Below, piece after piece: positions 1 to 10,358 of a DNA stretch of 64,000 nt. The notes below the pieces were generated by a model. That model did not search any database. It saw only the letters and a list, made by a program, of their open reading frames with translations, and was not told where the DNA came from. Where the stretch lies: contig JAJEEO010000002.1 in NCBI GenBank assembly GCA_022820925.1, forward strand, positions 62,001 to 126,000, in the 5' to 3' direction. Position numbers and translations under genes: made by a program. The stretch's first letter is position 1, and each line of letters opens with the position of its first letter. This DNA is from Acidimicrobiia bacterium. GTDB lineage: Bacteria; Actinomycetota; Acidimicrobiia; Acidimicrobiales; Poriferisodalaceae.

Positions 1-1330
1 TGCGGATGGGGTGCCGCTTGGGATGCATGAGCAGCGACTCTTCGCGTGACAGCGTGATCCGCACCGGGCGACCCGTCAGCCATGCAGCCAGCGCCGTATG
101 GGCTTGGTTCGACATGTCCTCCTTGCCGCCGAACGCCCCGCCATTCGAGACCAGCTCGGTCGTCACCACCGACGGTTCCAGCGCGAGCACCGCTGCGATG
201 TCGTTGCGGTCGTCCCAGATGCCCTGCCCGCCGGTGTACACGTGCAAACCGGCGGCGACCCCGTTGGCGGGCGTGGGCACCGCAAGCGTCGACTCGGGCT
301 CGAGATAGGCGTGCTCGATGCGCTGGGTCTGGAACGTCTCAGTCACGACATGGGCGGATGCAGACAGTGCCGCGTCAACGTCGCCGCGGGAGTAGGTGGA
401 ACGGGACAGGATGTTGCCGTCGAGCTCCCAGACGGCGTCGATGTCGCTGTCCTTCACTCGCACGGGGTCGGTCATGGGTTCGAGGACGTCGTAGGACACC
501 TCGATCAGCTCAGCGGCACGTCGGGCAGCGGGCCGGCTGTCGGCCACGACAATGGCGAGCACGTCGCCGAGGTAGGACGTGCGCCCGCCGACCGGGATCA
601 TCACCGGCCAGTCCTTGTGTATGAGACCCACCCGCAGCACGCCGGGAATGTCGGCAGCCGTGAATACCGCCTGCACCCCGGGCTCGGCCTCGGCCGCACT
701 CGTGTCAATCGCGAGCACGTCGGCACGGGCATGATCGGCGAAGCGCAGCGCGCCGTGCAGCATCCCGGCCGGATACATGTCGTCGATGTAGGGACGGCTG
801 CCCAGCGTGAGCTCGCGGGCCTCGTAGCGAACGCCGGAGCTGCCGACGCCCTTGGGGGGCAGCGCCACTGGCACCTCTCCCGCAGCCAGCGACTCGACCG
901 CGTCGAGGATCTTGGTGTAACCGGTGCAGCGGCACAGGTGCCCGCCCAGGTGACGGCTGGCTTCTTCACGGGTCAGCGCCGAGCCCTTGCGGTCGAGCAG
1001 GGCCTTCAGCCGCACCACGATGCCCGGCGTGCAGAAACCGCACTGCAGGGCTCCGTGCGCCGCGAACGTGTTCGCCATCGCATCCAGCTCGGCTTCGTCG
1101 AAGCCCTCGACCGTGGTGATCTCGGTGCCGGCTGAGCGTTCGAGGCTGGTCTGGCAGGCCACCCTGGCTTTGCCGTCCACCAGCACCGTGCAACAGCCGC
1201 ACTGACCCGACGGCGCGCAACCGTCCTTGGGCGAGATGATCCCCAGCTCGTCTCGCAATGCCGCCAGCAGGTGCTCGTGATCGCTCGCGACGGTGACCGG
1301 CGTGCCGTTCAGCACGAACTCGGTGGTCAT
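1..1330 (-). CDS. Fused 2Fe-2S / molybdenum hydroxylase (xanthine dehydrogenase family), C-terminus outside window
   Basis: The first 443 residues are visible; the gene runs off the left edge. Residues 1-75 form a plant-type 2Fe-2S domain (CAPSGQCGCCTVLVDG). Residues 80-150 form the all-helical 2Fe-2S domain (ALQCGFCTPG and GGHLCRCTGY). A molybdopterin-binding large-subunit domain follows and includes GGAFGGKED. In most bacteria these two parts are separate subunits, so this is a fusion; a similar fused layout is known from proteins annotated as selenium-dependent xanthine dehydrogenases. No FAD domain is seen in the visible part. Expected role: hydroxylation of an N-heterocycle or aldehyde. 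The start is the ATG at 1330. The N-carbamoyl amidase genes upstream in the same orientation suggest purine, pyrimidine or hydantoin breakdown. Substrate not determinable. Confidence 0.88.
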   Translation of the reverse strand, partial: MTTEFVLNGTPVTVASDHEHLLAALRDELGIISPKDGCAPSGQCGCCTVLVDGKARVACQTSLERSAGTEITTVEGFDEAELDAMANTFAAHGALQCGFCTPGIVVRLKALLDRKGSALTREEASRHLGGHLCRCTGYTKILDAVESLAAGEVPVALPPKGVGSSGVRYEARELTLGSRPYIDDMYPAGMLHGALRFADHARADVLAIDTSAAEAEPGVQAVFTAADIPGVLRVGLIHKDWPVMIPVGGRTSYLGDVLAIVVADSRPAARRAAELIEVSYDVLEPMTDPVRVKDSDIDAVWELDGNILSRSTYSRGDVDAALSASAHVVTETFQTQRIEHAYLEPESTLAVPTPANGVAAGLHVYTGGQGIWDDRNDIAAVLALEPSVVTTELVSNGGAFGGKEDMSNQAHTALAAWLTGRPVRITLSREESLLMHPKRHPIR

Positions 1331-1415
1331 TGGAATCCTCGTCTCCGGGACCTCGTTGTCCCCTCCCCGCAGGCCATTGTCGCACCACCGCGGGGCAACT
1401 CACACCACCGGGTCG

Positions 1416-2342
1416 CTACGGCGGCGGGATCACGCCCTTCTGCTGGCCGATCAGCTGGTAGGTCTCGGGTCGGCGGTAGCGGTCGAAGTTGAACAGGGTG
1501 TTCTTGTAGTGCGAGCACCAGTCGAGATCGCACTGGGCAGTGATCAGCTCGTCGCCGTCGGTGACCGCCTGGGCCACGATCTGGCCTGACGGGGCGATCA
1601 CCGCCGAGTGCGCGAGCGATTCCACGCCCTCTTCGGTTCCGCCCTTGGCAACACCGACCACCCACGTGCCGTTCTGGTAGGCGCCTGCCTGCATGACGAG
1701 GTGATTGTGAAAGGCCTGCAGCGGGTCTTGGGTCGGGTCGGGGGCATAGAACAGCGGCGTGTTGTAGCCGATGAAGATCATCTCGACGCCTTGGAGGCCC
1801 ATCACCCGATAGGTCTCTGGCCAGCGACGGTCATTGCACAGCGCAATGCCCATGACGCCGCCGAACGCCCGCCACACGCTGAAGCCCTCGGACGACTCCT
1901 CGAAGTAGCGGCGCTCGAGGTGCTGGAAAGGCCGTTGCGGTTCGTGCTCCTCGTGACCGGGAATGTGCACCTTGCGGTATTTCGCGACGAGGCTGCCGTC
2001 GCGCTCGACGAGGATCGCCGTGTTGAATCGATGGCCCTCGGGCGTCAGCTCGGCGTAGCCCAGGTGGAAGCCGATGCCGAGCCGCTTGGCCTCATCGAAG
2101 AGCGGCCGGGTCTCCGCCGAGGGCATCTCGGTCTCGAAGTATGCGAGCAGCTCGGGCGAGTCGTCGGGGAAGTACCAGCGAGGGAAGAACGTCGTGAGCG
2201 CCAGCTCCGGGAACACCACGAGATCGCAGCCCCGATCCGCAGCTTGATGCAGCAAAGCGATCAGCCGCTCCACGACTTTGGCGCGGGTCTCGTAGCGGGC
2301 GATGGGCCCGAGCTGAGCGGCTCCTACGTTGATCAGTCTCAC
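1416..2342 (-). CDS. N-carbamoyl-D-amino acid hydrolase (nitrilase superfamily)
   Basis: 308 residues, close to the 304 of the Agrobacterium D-carbamoylase, which it resembles over its whole length in segments such as VFPELALTTFFPRW, KYRKVHIPGHEEHEP and CNDRRWPETYRVMGL. The nitrilase triad is Glu46, Lys124 and Cys169. The family cleaves N-carbamoyl-D-amino acids to D-amino acid, CO2 and ammonia. The start is the GTG at 2342, which overlaps the stop of the upstream amidase (GTGA); further upstream extension would only read through that gene. Together with the L-type amidase upstream it could handle both enantiomers. No hydantoinase that would supply the carbamoyl substrate is seen next to it. 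Confidence 0.9.
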   Translation of the reverse strand: MRLINVGAAQLGPIARYETRAKVVERLIALLHQAADRGCDLVVFPELALTTFFPRWYFPDDSPELLAYFETEMPSAETRPLFDEAKRLGIGFHLGYAELTPEGHRFNTAILVERDGSLVAKYRKVHIPGHEEHEPQRPFQHLERRYFEESSEGFSVWRAFGGVMGIALCNDRRWPETYRVMGLQGVEMIFIGYNTPLFYAPDPTQDPLQAFHNHLVMQAGAYQNGTWVVGVAKGGTEEGVESLAHSAVIAPSGQIVAQAVTDGDELITAQCDLDWCSHYKNTLFNFDRYRRPETYQLIGQQKGVIPPP

Positions 2343-3625
2343 GCTGGTGCCCCGTCGACGGCCAGCTCGCGGTCGATGACTCCGTCGGCCAGACGCCACA
2401 CGACGTCGGCCAGCAGATTCGCGCCTGCCTCGATGTCCTCAGGCGACGTGTATTCGGCGGGGTTGTGGCTGACACCGTCGAAGCTGGGCACGAAGATCAT
2501 GGCGGTCGGGCAGACGCGAGCCAGCATCTGCGCGTCATGGCCGGCGCCCGAGGGCATGCGGCGGTGCGTGAGGCCCGCGTCGGCGGCGCAGCGCTCGACC
2601 AGGTCGATGACCGCCGGGTGGAACTCCACCGGTTCGAAGCGTGCGGTGCGCCGCATGGAGGCGTCGAGGTGCTCCCCGGTGGCGATGCGGCTGACAATTT
2701 CGTCGAGGCGGGACTCCGCGTGCTGGAGCATTGCCTCGGAGGTGTTGCGCAGATCCACCGTCATCACCGCCGAGCCGGCGATGACATTGACCAGGTTGGG
2801 CACCAGCGAGATGGAGCCGACGGTGCCGACTTGCGAGTCGCCGATGTTGTGGGCCAGGTCGCGCACCTCGCTGGCTATTCGACACGCAGCGAGTCCCGCG
2901 TCGCGGCGCAGCGGCATCGGCGTCGTGCCGGCGTGATTCGACTGGCCGCCGAGTGTGACCTCGGTCCACGAGATGCCCTGCACGCCTTCCACGACGCCGA
3001 TCTGGGTCTCATGGAACTCCAGCACCGGGCCCTGCTCGATGTGCAGCTCCATGTAGGCGTACGGAACCGTGCCGGGCACCGGCGCCGCACCGCGGTAGCC
3101 GATGCGATCCAGCTCGTCGCCGACGGCGATGCCGTCGCGGTCGGTGATCTCCAGGGCTTCCTCGAGCGCCATGCCGCCCACATAGGCGAGGCTGCCGAGC
3201 ATGTCGGGGGCGAACCGGCTGCCCTCCTCGTCCGTGAAATAGGCCACCGACAGGGGCCGAGCGGGCGAAGCGCCGCTTGCCAGCACCGACTCGATGACCT
3301 CGAGCCCAGCGAGCACGCCGAGATTGCCGTCGTAACGGCCCCCGGTGGCCACCGTGTCGATGTGGCTGCCCATCATCACCGAGTCGGCGATACGTCCCGG
3401 CTGGGTGCACGCCACGACGTTGCCCAACCCGTCGACGGTGATGTCGAGCCCGAGATCAGCCATCCAGGTGCCGACCAGGTCGCGTCCGGAACGGTCCTCG
3501 TCGGTGAGCGCAAGCCGGCAGTTGCCCTGCGTGCCCTCGATCGCGCCGATCTGGGCGAGTTCATCCAGTCGACGCATCAAGCGCCCGCCGTCGATCCGCG
3601 GTGCGCCCCCAGTCGATCCGCTCAT
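2339..3625 (-). CDS. M20-family Zn-dependent amidase (N-carbamoyl-L-amino acid hydrolase / allantoate amidohydrolase type)
   Basis: 428 residues, normal for the family. Metal-binding landmarks are MMGSHIDTVATGG and YDGNLGVLAGLEV near residues 90-115, then FTDEEGSRF near 130; HIEQGPVLE and SGAGHDAQ come later, as in HyuC/AllC-type enzymes. These enzymes hydrolyse N-carbamoyl-L-amino acids, beta-ureidopropionate or allantoate and cannot be told apart by eye. The ATG at 3625 was chosen because the N-terminal helix RLMRRLDELAQIG follows at the expected distance. The stop overlaps the start of the D-carbamoylase gene, so the two are probably co-translated. Confidence 0.9.
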   Translation of the reverse strand: MSGSTGGAPRIDGGRLMRRLDELAQIGAIEGTQGNCRLALTDEDRSGRDLVGTWMADLGLDITVDGLGNVVACTQPGRIADSVMMGSHIDTVATGGRYDGNLGVLAGLEVIESVLASGASPARPLSVAYFTDEEGSRFAPDMLGSLAYVGGMALEEALEITDRDGIAVGDELDRIGYRGAAPVPGTVPYAYMELHIEQGPVLEFHETQIGVVEGVQGISWTEVTLGGQSNHAGTTPMPLRRDAGLAACRIASEVRDLAHNIGDSQVGTVGSISLVPNLVNVIAGSAVMTVDLRNTSEAMLQHAESRLDEIVSRIATGEHLDASMRRTARFEPVEFHPAVIDLVERCAADAGLTHRRMPSGAGHDAQMLARVCPTAMIFVPSFDGVSHNPAEYTSPEDIEAGANLLADVVWRLADGVIDRELAVDGAPA

Positions 3626-3672
3626 CGGCTCATTCTCTCATTGCCCAGTGCGGCGCCCGCATCGCCAGCCGT

Positions 3673-5244
<1,572 letters not shown>

Positions 5245-5329
5245 ACCGAACCGAGGCTATGTTCCGCGAACGACGCCTTGATGCGCGCGGGGGTTACGCC
5301 GACCGGGGCGATCGGGAGGACGTGAACAG

Positions 5330-6325
5330 ATGACCATTGCACGCAATGCGCTGTATCTGCAGGACGCGCACACCATCACCGAGGCGATGGGCTTCACGCA
5401 GTACGCCGAGGAGCGTGGCTTCGAGGCCGTCTGGCAGGCCGACTCACGGCTGGTGCGCGAGGCCAGCGTGCCGATGGCGGCGTTCGCCGCAACGACGTCT
5501 CGCATCAAGGTGGGCGCAGGCGTCATCGACATCTGGTCGCGCAATCCTGCTCGCCTGGCCTCGATGTTCTCGACGCTCGACGACCTTGCGCCGGGTCGCA
5601 TCATCTGCGGGCTGGGCGCCTGGTGGGACCCGCTGGCGGCGAAGGTCGGCATCAGCCGTGCCCGGCCGCTGGGCGCAATGCGTGAAGTCACCACCGTGGT
5701 GCGGGCGTTGCTGGCCAACGAGAACGTCACCTTTCACGGCGACCACGTGCACCTCGACGACGTCGAGCTCGACTACGTGTACCAAGAGCGGCGGCCGAAG
5801 GACGTGCCGATCTACATCGGTGCCACGGGCATGAAGATGATGGAGCTGACCGGCGAGATCGCCGACGGCGTCGTGCTCAACTACCTGGTCTCGCCCGATT
5901 ACAACAGCCGAGCGATGGACGCACTGGAGCGGGGCGCTGCGTCGGCGGGACGCAGCGTCGACGACCTGGACCGGCCCCAGCTCGTGGTGTGCTCAGTGCA
6001 TGAGGACCGGGACACGGCACTCGACATGGCCCGCAGCATGGTCACCCAGTACCTGGGCCAGCAGCCGCACATCATGAAGGCGTCCGGCGTGCCGGATTCG
6101 CTGCTGGAAGAGGTCGGCAAGGTGCTCACCTGGCCGGCGACCGCCGAGCAGGTCGAGGCCGCGTCACGCCTGGTGCCCGACGACATCGTGCAGATGCTCA
6201 CAGCCTCCGGCACGCCCGCCGAGGCACGCGAGGCCGTCGACGGCTACCTCGCCACCGGCGCCACCTGCCCGATCCTGTACCCGCTGGGCGACGTGCACGC
6301 CATGATCGACGCATTCGCCGCCTGA
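5330..6325 (+). CDS. Luciferase-like (LLM) flavin/F420-dependent oxidoreductase
   Basis: 331 residues of the luciferase-like monooxygenase / methylene-tetrahydromethanopterin reductase superfamily. It shows the TIM-barrel start with [14 protein letters not shown], the segment [19 protein letters not shown] near 65, [17 protein letters not shown] near 90, and [20 protein letters not shown] near 160. This is the layout of F420-dependent members. GGGAGG-like ribosome-binding bases (GGGAGGA) precede the ATG. It is a single gene, divergent from the PLP enzyme and convergent with the phosphotransferase. Cofactor choice (F420 or FMN) and substrate are not determinable by eye. Confidence 0.88.
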   Translation: MTIARNALYLQDAHTITEAMGFTQYAEERGFEAVWQADSRLVREASVPMAAFAATTSRIKVGAGVIDIWSRNPARLASMFSTLDDLAPGRIICGLGAWWDPLAAKVGISRARPLGAMREVTTVVRALLANENVTFHGDHVHLDDVELDYVYQERRPKDVPIYIGATGMKMMELTGEIADGVVLNYLVSPDYNSRAMDALERGAASAGRSVDDLDRPQLVVCSVHEDRDTALDMARSMVTQYLGQQPHIMKASGVPDSLLEEVGKVLTWPATAEQVEAASRLVPDDIVQMLTASGTPAEAREAVDGYLATGATCPILYPLGDVHAMIDAFAA

Positions 6326-6337
6326 GCCCGGGACCGG

Positions 6338-7393
6338 CTAGTAGCCGAGTTCGGTCGCGGCGCGTTCGAGAGCCACCGTGACCGACCAGTGAGTGCGGGC
6401 CAGTCGCAGGTCGCTGCTGGAGCCGTCGGCATACAGCCCTGCGGCGCTCATCCAGAACGCCGCCGAGCGCATGGCGTAGAGCAGCTGGTAGTACGCGCAG
6501 CGCTCGAGGTCGATCTCGATGCCGGTGGCCTGCTGGTACCGCTCGAAGAACAGCTCCCGGGGCACCACGTTCGAGAGCAGCTCGGTGCCTTCCCGGTTGA
6601 GCTCGGTGAGCACGTAGGCCACGTCGTACATCGGGTCGCCGATGACCTGCAGCTCCCAGTCGAGGACCGCCGACACCCGGTCTTCGTGGATCAGCACATT
6701 CCCGGTCCGGTACGCGCCGTGCACGAGCGTGAGCTGCCCGGTGACCGGCGCGTGATGGCGCAACCAGCCGATCAGGTCAGCGAGGATCGGATGGCCCGGA
6801 TGGCCTGACTCGTCGATGAGCGCCTCCCACTTGGCGATCTCGCGCAATGCGAATTCGCTGCCTCTCGACGGCACGCCCAGGAAGTCGAGACCCGCCGCCC
6901 GCCAGTCGACGTTGTGCACGGCAGCGAGCGCGTCGGTGAAGCTGGCCGGCAGCACACCGCGCTCGGCCGCCGCGGCGTAGTACTCGCGGCCGGCGCTGCG
7001 CCACGGACTCGGGCATTCGCCGGGCACCCGTTCCATCACGATGGCGGGGGCGCCGAGGACCGCAGGGTCAGGCTCGTACCAGAACGCGCGCGGGGCGGGC
7101 ACATCCGTCGCTTCGAGACACTTCAGCACCCGGAACTGCTCGCCGAGATCGGACTGGTCCCGCAGCAGCGCGTTGCCCGGATCGCGTCTCAGGCAGAACG
7201 CCTGGCGCTGCTCACCGGCGCCGTCGCACCACACCGCGTCGAACAGCCAGGTCTCATGTGACCAGCCGACGGCGATGCGCTCCATGCCGCCGATGGCGAC
7301 AGGTCCAGCGGCGTCCAGCCGCCCGGCGAGGTAGTCGCTGAGGACGACCGCCAGGTCGGCGTCCTCACCACCAGCGGCACCGGCCGCGCTCAC
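6338..7393 (-). CDS. Aminoglycoside phosphotransferase-like kinase
   Basis: 351 residues with the APH/choline-kinase fold. The N-lobe carries GWSHETWLFDAV near 37, and the catalytic and metal-binding loops are LVHGAYRTGNVLI and AVLDWELQVIGDPMYDVAYVL; in this ACAD10/11-like branch the catalytic Asp of HGD is replaced by Ala (HGAY). The replacement of that Asp is odd and could reduce activity or mark a different role. The start is the GTG at 7393, overlapping the TGA of the upstream gene. It closes a three-gene operon with an unknown small protein and an AttH-like protein. Substrate unknown. Confidence 0.82.
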   Translation of the reverse strand: MSAAGAAGGEDADLAVVLSDYLAGRLDAAGPVAIGGMERIAVGWSHETWLFDAVWCDGAGEQRQAFCLRRDPGNALLRDQSDLGEQFRVLKCLEATDVPAPRAFWYEPDPAVLGAPAIVMERVPGECPSPWRSAGREYYAAAAERGVLPASFTDALAAVHNVDWRAAGLDFLGVPSRGSEFALREIAKWEALIDESGHPGHPILADLIGWLRHHAPVTGQLTLVHGAYRTGNVLIHEDRVSAVLDWELQVIGDPMYDVAYVLTELNREGTELLSNVVPRELFFERYQQATGIEIDLERCAYYQLLYAMRSAAFWMSAAGLYADGSSSDLRLARTHWSVTVALERAATELGY

Positions 7394-7827
7394 AGCGCGA
7401 TCTCCATGCGACGGTCGATGTCCCGGCGAAGCACGCCACGGACCGCCGCCAAGGCTGCGCTGGCGACGGGATGGGAGGGGCCCCACACGTAGAGAGCTTC
7501 GATGACCTCCGACGCTGCGGCAATCGACGACCGTTGCCTCATGCGAGCGACGGCGTCGCGGAGATCCGCGGGAACGGCTGCCTCGGTCTCCGCAGCGGCG
7601 GCGGCTTGCGCGAACGCAGCATCGAGCTGATAGGCGAGAGCTGCGACGTCTGCGGTCTCGGCCGCGCGGTGCTTGTCGGCGAGCTGGGACTGCTTCGCCA
7701 GTCGCTGCAGGATCACCGATGCCATGAAGGCCTGCGTGCGGGCGTACTCGTCATCGACCGCCGGTGCAATCTGGTCGCGCACCGTGCCGGCAACCCGTGA
7801 CAGAAGCTCGTGGTCGTCGGCAGTCAT
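7390..7827 (-). CDS. Conserved-looking small protein, function unknown
   Basis: 145 residues, strongly helical and Ala-rich, with no membrane segment or catalytic motif that I recognise. The ATG at 7827 overlaps the TGA of the upstream AttH-like gene (ATGA), and the stop overlaps the GTG of the downstream kinase (GTGA). This tight packing argues that it is real and co-translated with both neighbours. Its pairing with an ACAD10-type phosphotransferase is a context often seen for small helical proteins of unknown role. No function is proposed. Confidence 0.7.
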   Translation of the reverse strand: MTADDHELLSRVAGTVRDQIAPAVDDEYARTQAFMASVILQRLAKQSQLADKHRAAETADVAALAYQLDAAFAQAAAAAETEAAVPADLRDAVARMRQRSSIAAASEVIEALYVWGPSHPVASAALAAVRGVLRRDIDRRMEIAL

Positions 7828-8777
7828 CGTCGAGAAGCCGGGATCGACCAGTCTCCGCTGCGCTTGGCTGCGGCGAAGCGGTGGGTGGGCCACATGTCCT
7901 GATCCTCGCCCCACCACTCGCCGATCCCGTCGACCTCCCAGCGGATCAGGCTGTTGATGTCGATGAAGCTGTGGCGATTGATGATGATCCGGCTCACCGG
8001 GCTGCCGGTCGCCACGAAGCGCCCGCCGGCGGCATCCACTGCATCGATGCGAATCTCGGAAATCCAGCCATCGGGGCTCCGGCGGACTGTGCGCTCACCG
8101 TCGACGAAGCTCGCCTGCGCATCGCCGTGCTGCACGAACCCGTACGCGACACGGTCGACCCCGTCCCGGGTGTTGGTGACCGCCAGGAACCCCGAACCGC
8201 CGTCTCCAGCGCCGGTGACGTATGCCGCCTGGCGGGGACGGTCCTCTGGTCGCCGGCCCCACGTGCGGTCGCGCATCGACCAGCAGTCGATCTCGATGTC
8301 CTCGCCGTGGAGCTGGATCTGGCCGGTGACACGTCCGATCTGGTCGAAGTGCGCCGAGTGGCCGAATGTCGAGCCGCCTGCCGTCAGCGGCCGCGGCGCC
8401 AGCACGGCCTCGAAACGCAGATCGGCGCTGAAGCGTCCAGGGTCGTCGTAGGCGAGCCGGTACGCCATCGTCGGGATCTCGACCTTGACGCTGACGCCAT
8501 TCGGCAACGTCGCATCGCGCAGATCGAGCTCGGGCGGCAGGTGCAGGGCCGTGAGGTTGGAGCTGTATGGCACCTCCCAAGGCAGGTGTGCGGTGTCGTC
8601 CCACACCCACGCCCCGCCCGAGATCGTGCCGATGTTGTGGCGAGCCAGCGTGTAGAGCCAGCCTCCGAGCCGCCGTTCCCGGTGATGGAACGAGAACCAG
8701 GCCGTCTCGGTGAACCACCAGTCATCGCCTCGCAGATCAGCGTGAAAGCCGTCATCCTCGGCAGTGAAGACGGGCAC
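7824..8777 (-). CDS. AttH/CrtC-like lipocalin-fold protein (DUF7064/7065 type)
   Basis: 317 residues from the GTG at 8777. The beginning VFTAEDDGFHADL, the Trp-rich WWFTETAWFSFHHRE and the central DCWSMRDRTWGRRPED are typical of the two-lobed AttH / hydroxyneurosporene-synthase-like beta fold. Family members act on steroids, terpenoids or other hydrophobic compounds, or have no known role. The frame is open up to another GTG at 8849, giving 341 residues, but those 24 extra residues do not look like the family start; neither GTG has a clear ribosome-binding site. First gene of the operon with 7390 and 6338. Confidence 0.75.
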   Translation of the reverse strand: MPVFTAEDDGFHADLRGDDWWFTETAWFSFHHRERRLGGWLYTLARHNIGTISGGAWVWDDTAHLPWEVPYSSNLTALHLPPELDLRDATLPNGVSVKVEIPTMAYRLAYDDPGRFSADLRFEAVLAPRPLTAGGSTFGHSAHFDQIGRVTGQIQLHGEDIEIDCWSMRDRTWGRRPEDRPRQAAYVTGAGDGGSGFLAVTNTRDGVDRVAYGFVQHGDAQASFVDGERTVRRSPDGWISEIRIDAVDAAGGRFVATGSPVSRIIINRHSFIDINSLIRWEVDGIGEWWGEDQDMWPTHRFAAAKRSGDWSIPASRR

Positions 8778-8989
8778 GCCGCCCGATGCCTGATGCACGA
8801 CGCGCAGCGTAAACCCACGGGCGGTGTGAATGCAGAAGCCGAGCGGCACGGCTTCGGTGGGTTTATTGCTGATGGGTTTCAGTAGTTTTCATTTAATTCA
8901 GTTGATCTCCCCCGGCAAACCTGTTGATGTGGCCGTATGACATCTTCGACACAGGACCTACACGTGCTGCGCACGGCCGGAGCGGGCAA

Positions 8990-9457
8990 GTGACTGCGGC
9001 CCACGCCTCGCTGCTCGCGGCAGGCATCCCCAAGCCGATCTTCTTCGGCTGGTCGGCGATCTTCCTCGCCCTGTACATCCTGTGCCACGTTCGGAATGTG
9101 CGGCGCCTGCGCCGGCTGGCCCGGGAGACCGCGGCCAAGCTGCAGCGCCTCGAACAGCGGATGGACGACTACGAGCGCAGGGTCAACGCAGAGATGGCGC
9201 AGATGCGCTCCGAGCTCGACGCCTACGGCGTCTGGAGCGACGCGAACGACCGCTTCTTCCACCACGGACTCGTGGCGGTCTCGCACATGATCGGAGCAAG
9301 AGCCTTGCCCGCGCGCCGCGCGTGCGCCGCTGTACGAGCAGCCACACAGGACCGGCGAGGAACCGGGGCCGCTTGGCACCCCAAACCGGTCCGCGCCGCG
9401 AGCTCCGCTTCAGCCGTGCCCATCGCGATATGGGCGCAACGCCGCACATGTACGTGA
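8990..9457 (+). CDS. Putative small membrane-anchored coiled-coil protein
   Basis: 155 residues from a GTG with GGAG seven bases upstream. One hydrophobic segment (about residues 14-33, ending LYILCHVRN) is followed by a basic, heptad-like helix (residues 37-75, RRLARETAAKLQRLEQRM). The last ~50 residues are Arg/Ala-rich and look like non-coding frame, so the true 3' end could differ or the tail could be degraded. An in-frame ATG at 8924 is possible but lacks a good ribosome-binding site. It precedes the dioxygenase operon on the same strand. Real but of unknown role, or partly decayed. Confidence 0.45.
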   Translation: MTAAHASLLAAGIPKPIFFGWSAIFLALYILCHVRNVRRLRRLARETAAKLQRLEQRMDDYERRVNAEMAQMRSELDAYGVWSDANDRFFHHGLVAVSHMIGARALPARRACAAVRAATQDRRGTGAAWHPKPVRAASSASAVPIAIWAQRRTCT

Positions 9458-9470
9458 TCGCGCCAGCGCG

Positions 9471-9476
9471 TACTGT
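9471..9476 (+). promoter_or_regulatory. Leaderless -10 element for the dioxygenase operon
   Basis: TACTGT lies exactly six bases before the ATG at 9483, and there is no ribosome-binding site between them. This TANNNT-N6-ATG spacing is the usual signature of leaderless transcripts in actinobacteria. It also supports the chosen start and marks 9483 as the first gene of its operon. Confidence 0.5.
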
Positions 9477-9482
9477 TGGCGC

Positions 9483-10358
9483 ATGGCCGAGCTTGCGCGT
9501 TTCACCTTGGACACACCGGACGACGAGATCGTCGAAGTCGTGCGAATCGACGGCGGTGCGATCATCGAGGACGCCATAGATGTCGACCTACTGAACCGGC
9601 TCGAGGCCGAGCTGCGGCCGTGGATCGACCGCACCCCGGGCGGGCTCGACAACTTCTCCGGCCACAACACGACCCGCACCGGGGCGCTCGTCGCACGCTC
9701 GGCGGCATGCCGGGAGTTGGTCATGCACCCGAAGGTCATCGACATGGCCAACCGGTTCCTCTCCCCGTACACCAACAAGATCCAGCTGCACCTGACCCAG
9801 GTCATCAACATCAAGCCCGGCCAGGGCACTCAGCCGCTGCACCGCGACCGGTTGGCATGGGGCGGCTACATCCCTGCCGAGATCGACCCGCAGTTCAACA
9901 CGATGTGGGCGCTCAGCGACTTCACGCCGGAGAACGGCGGCACCCGGATCGTCCCGGGCAGCCCAGGATGGGACGACGACCGCCGGGCCACCGATGACGA
10001 GAAGACCCAGGCGGCCATGGGTGCCGGCTCGGTGCTGCTGTATTCGGGCTCGGTGATCCACGGCGGAGGCGAGAATCGCTCCGATGCCGACCGCACCGGC
10101 ATCAACATCACCTACACGCTGGGCTGGCTGCGCACTGAGGAGAACCAGTTCCTGTCGTGCCCGCCCGAAGTCGCCAAGGAACTCGACCCCGAATTGGCAG
10201 ACCTGATGGGCTACTCGATGGGCAACTACGCGCTCGGCTACTACTCGGACCCCGAGGGCATGCCCGGACCGGTGGACCTGCTCACGCCCGAAATGGTGCT
10301 CGGCCGCAAGCCCAGCTCGAAGCACTCCAACTCGGGCCTGCTCGTCCCAGCCGAGTGA
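9483..10358 (+). CDS. Phytanoyl-CoA dioxygenase-like Fe(II)/2-oxoglutarate oxygenase
   Basis: 291 residues. The iron ligands are the HxD pair His120/Asp122 (QPLHRDRLAWGG) and His193 (SVIHGGGENRSDADRTG), with the fold landmark NGGTRIVPGSPGW between them. Family members hydroxylate aliphatic carbons using O2 and 2-oxoglutarate. The next three genes overlap or nearly overlap it: an aminotransferase/phospho-lyase-type enzyme, a small-molecule kinase and a DUF917 protein. That order suggests hydroxylation, phosphorylation and removal of phosphate of one amino-compound, which is inference. Two further homologues lie at 52031 and 53436. Confidence 0.88.
   Translation: MAELARFTLDTPDDEIVEVVRIDGGAIIEDAIDVDLLNRLEAELRPWIDRTPGGLDNFSGHNTTRTGALVARSAACRELVMHPKVIDMANRFLSPYTNKIQLHLTQVINIKPGQGTQPLHRDRLAWGGYIPAEIDPQFNTMWALSDFTPENGGTRIVPGSPGWDDDRRATDDEKTQAAMGAGSVLLYSGSVIHGGGENRSDADRTGINITYTLGWLRTEENQFLSCPPEVAKELDPELADLMGYSMGNYALGYYSDPEGMPGPVDLLTPEMVLGRKPSSKHSNSGLLVPAE

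Noticed and set aside
82..1135. Long plus-strand open frames over the molybdenum hydroxylase gene
   Set aside because: They lie opposite a clear coding frame with cluster-binding cysteines, are rich in Arg/Ala/Pro from GC bias, and resemble no family.
8850..8989. AT-rich stretch near 8870-8910 as a divergent promoter
   Set aside because: It is clearly more AT-rich than its surroundings, but I could not place a convincing -10/-35 pair or leaderless hexamer at either gene start.
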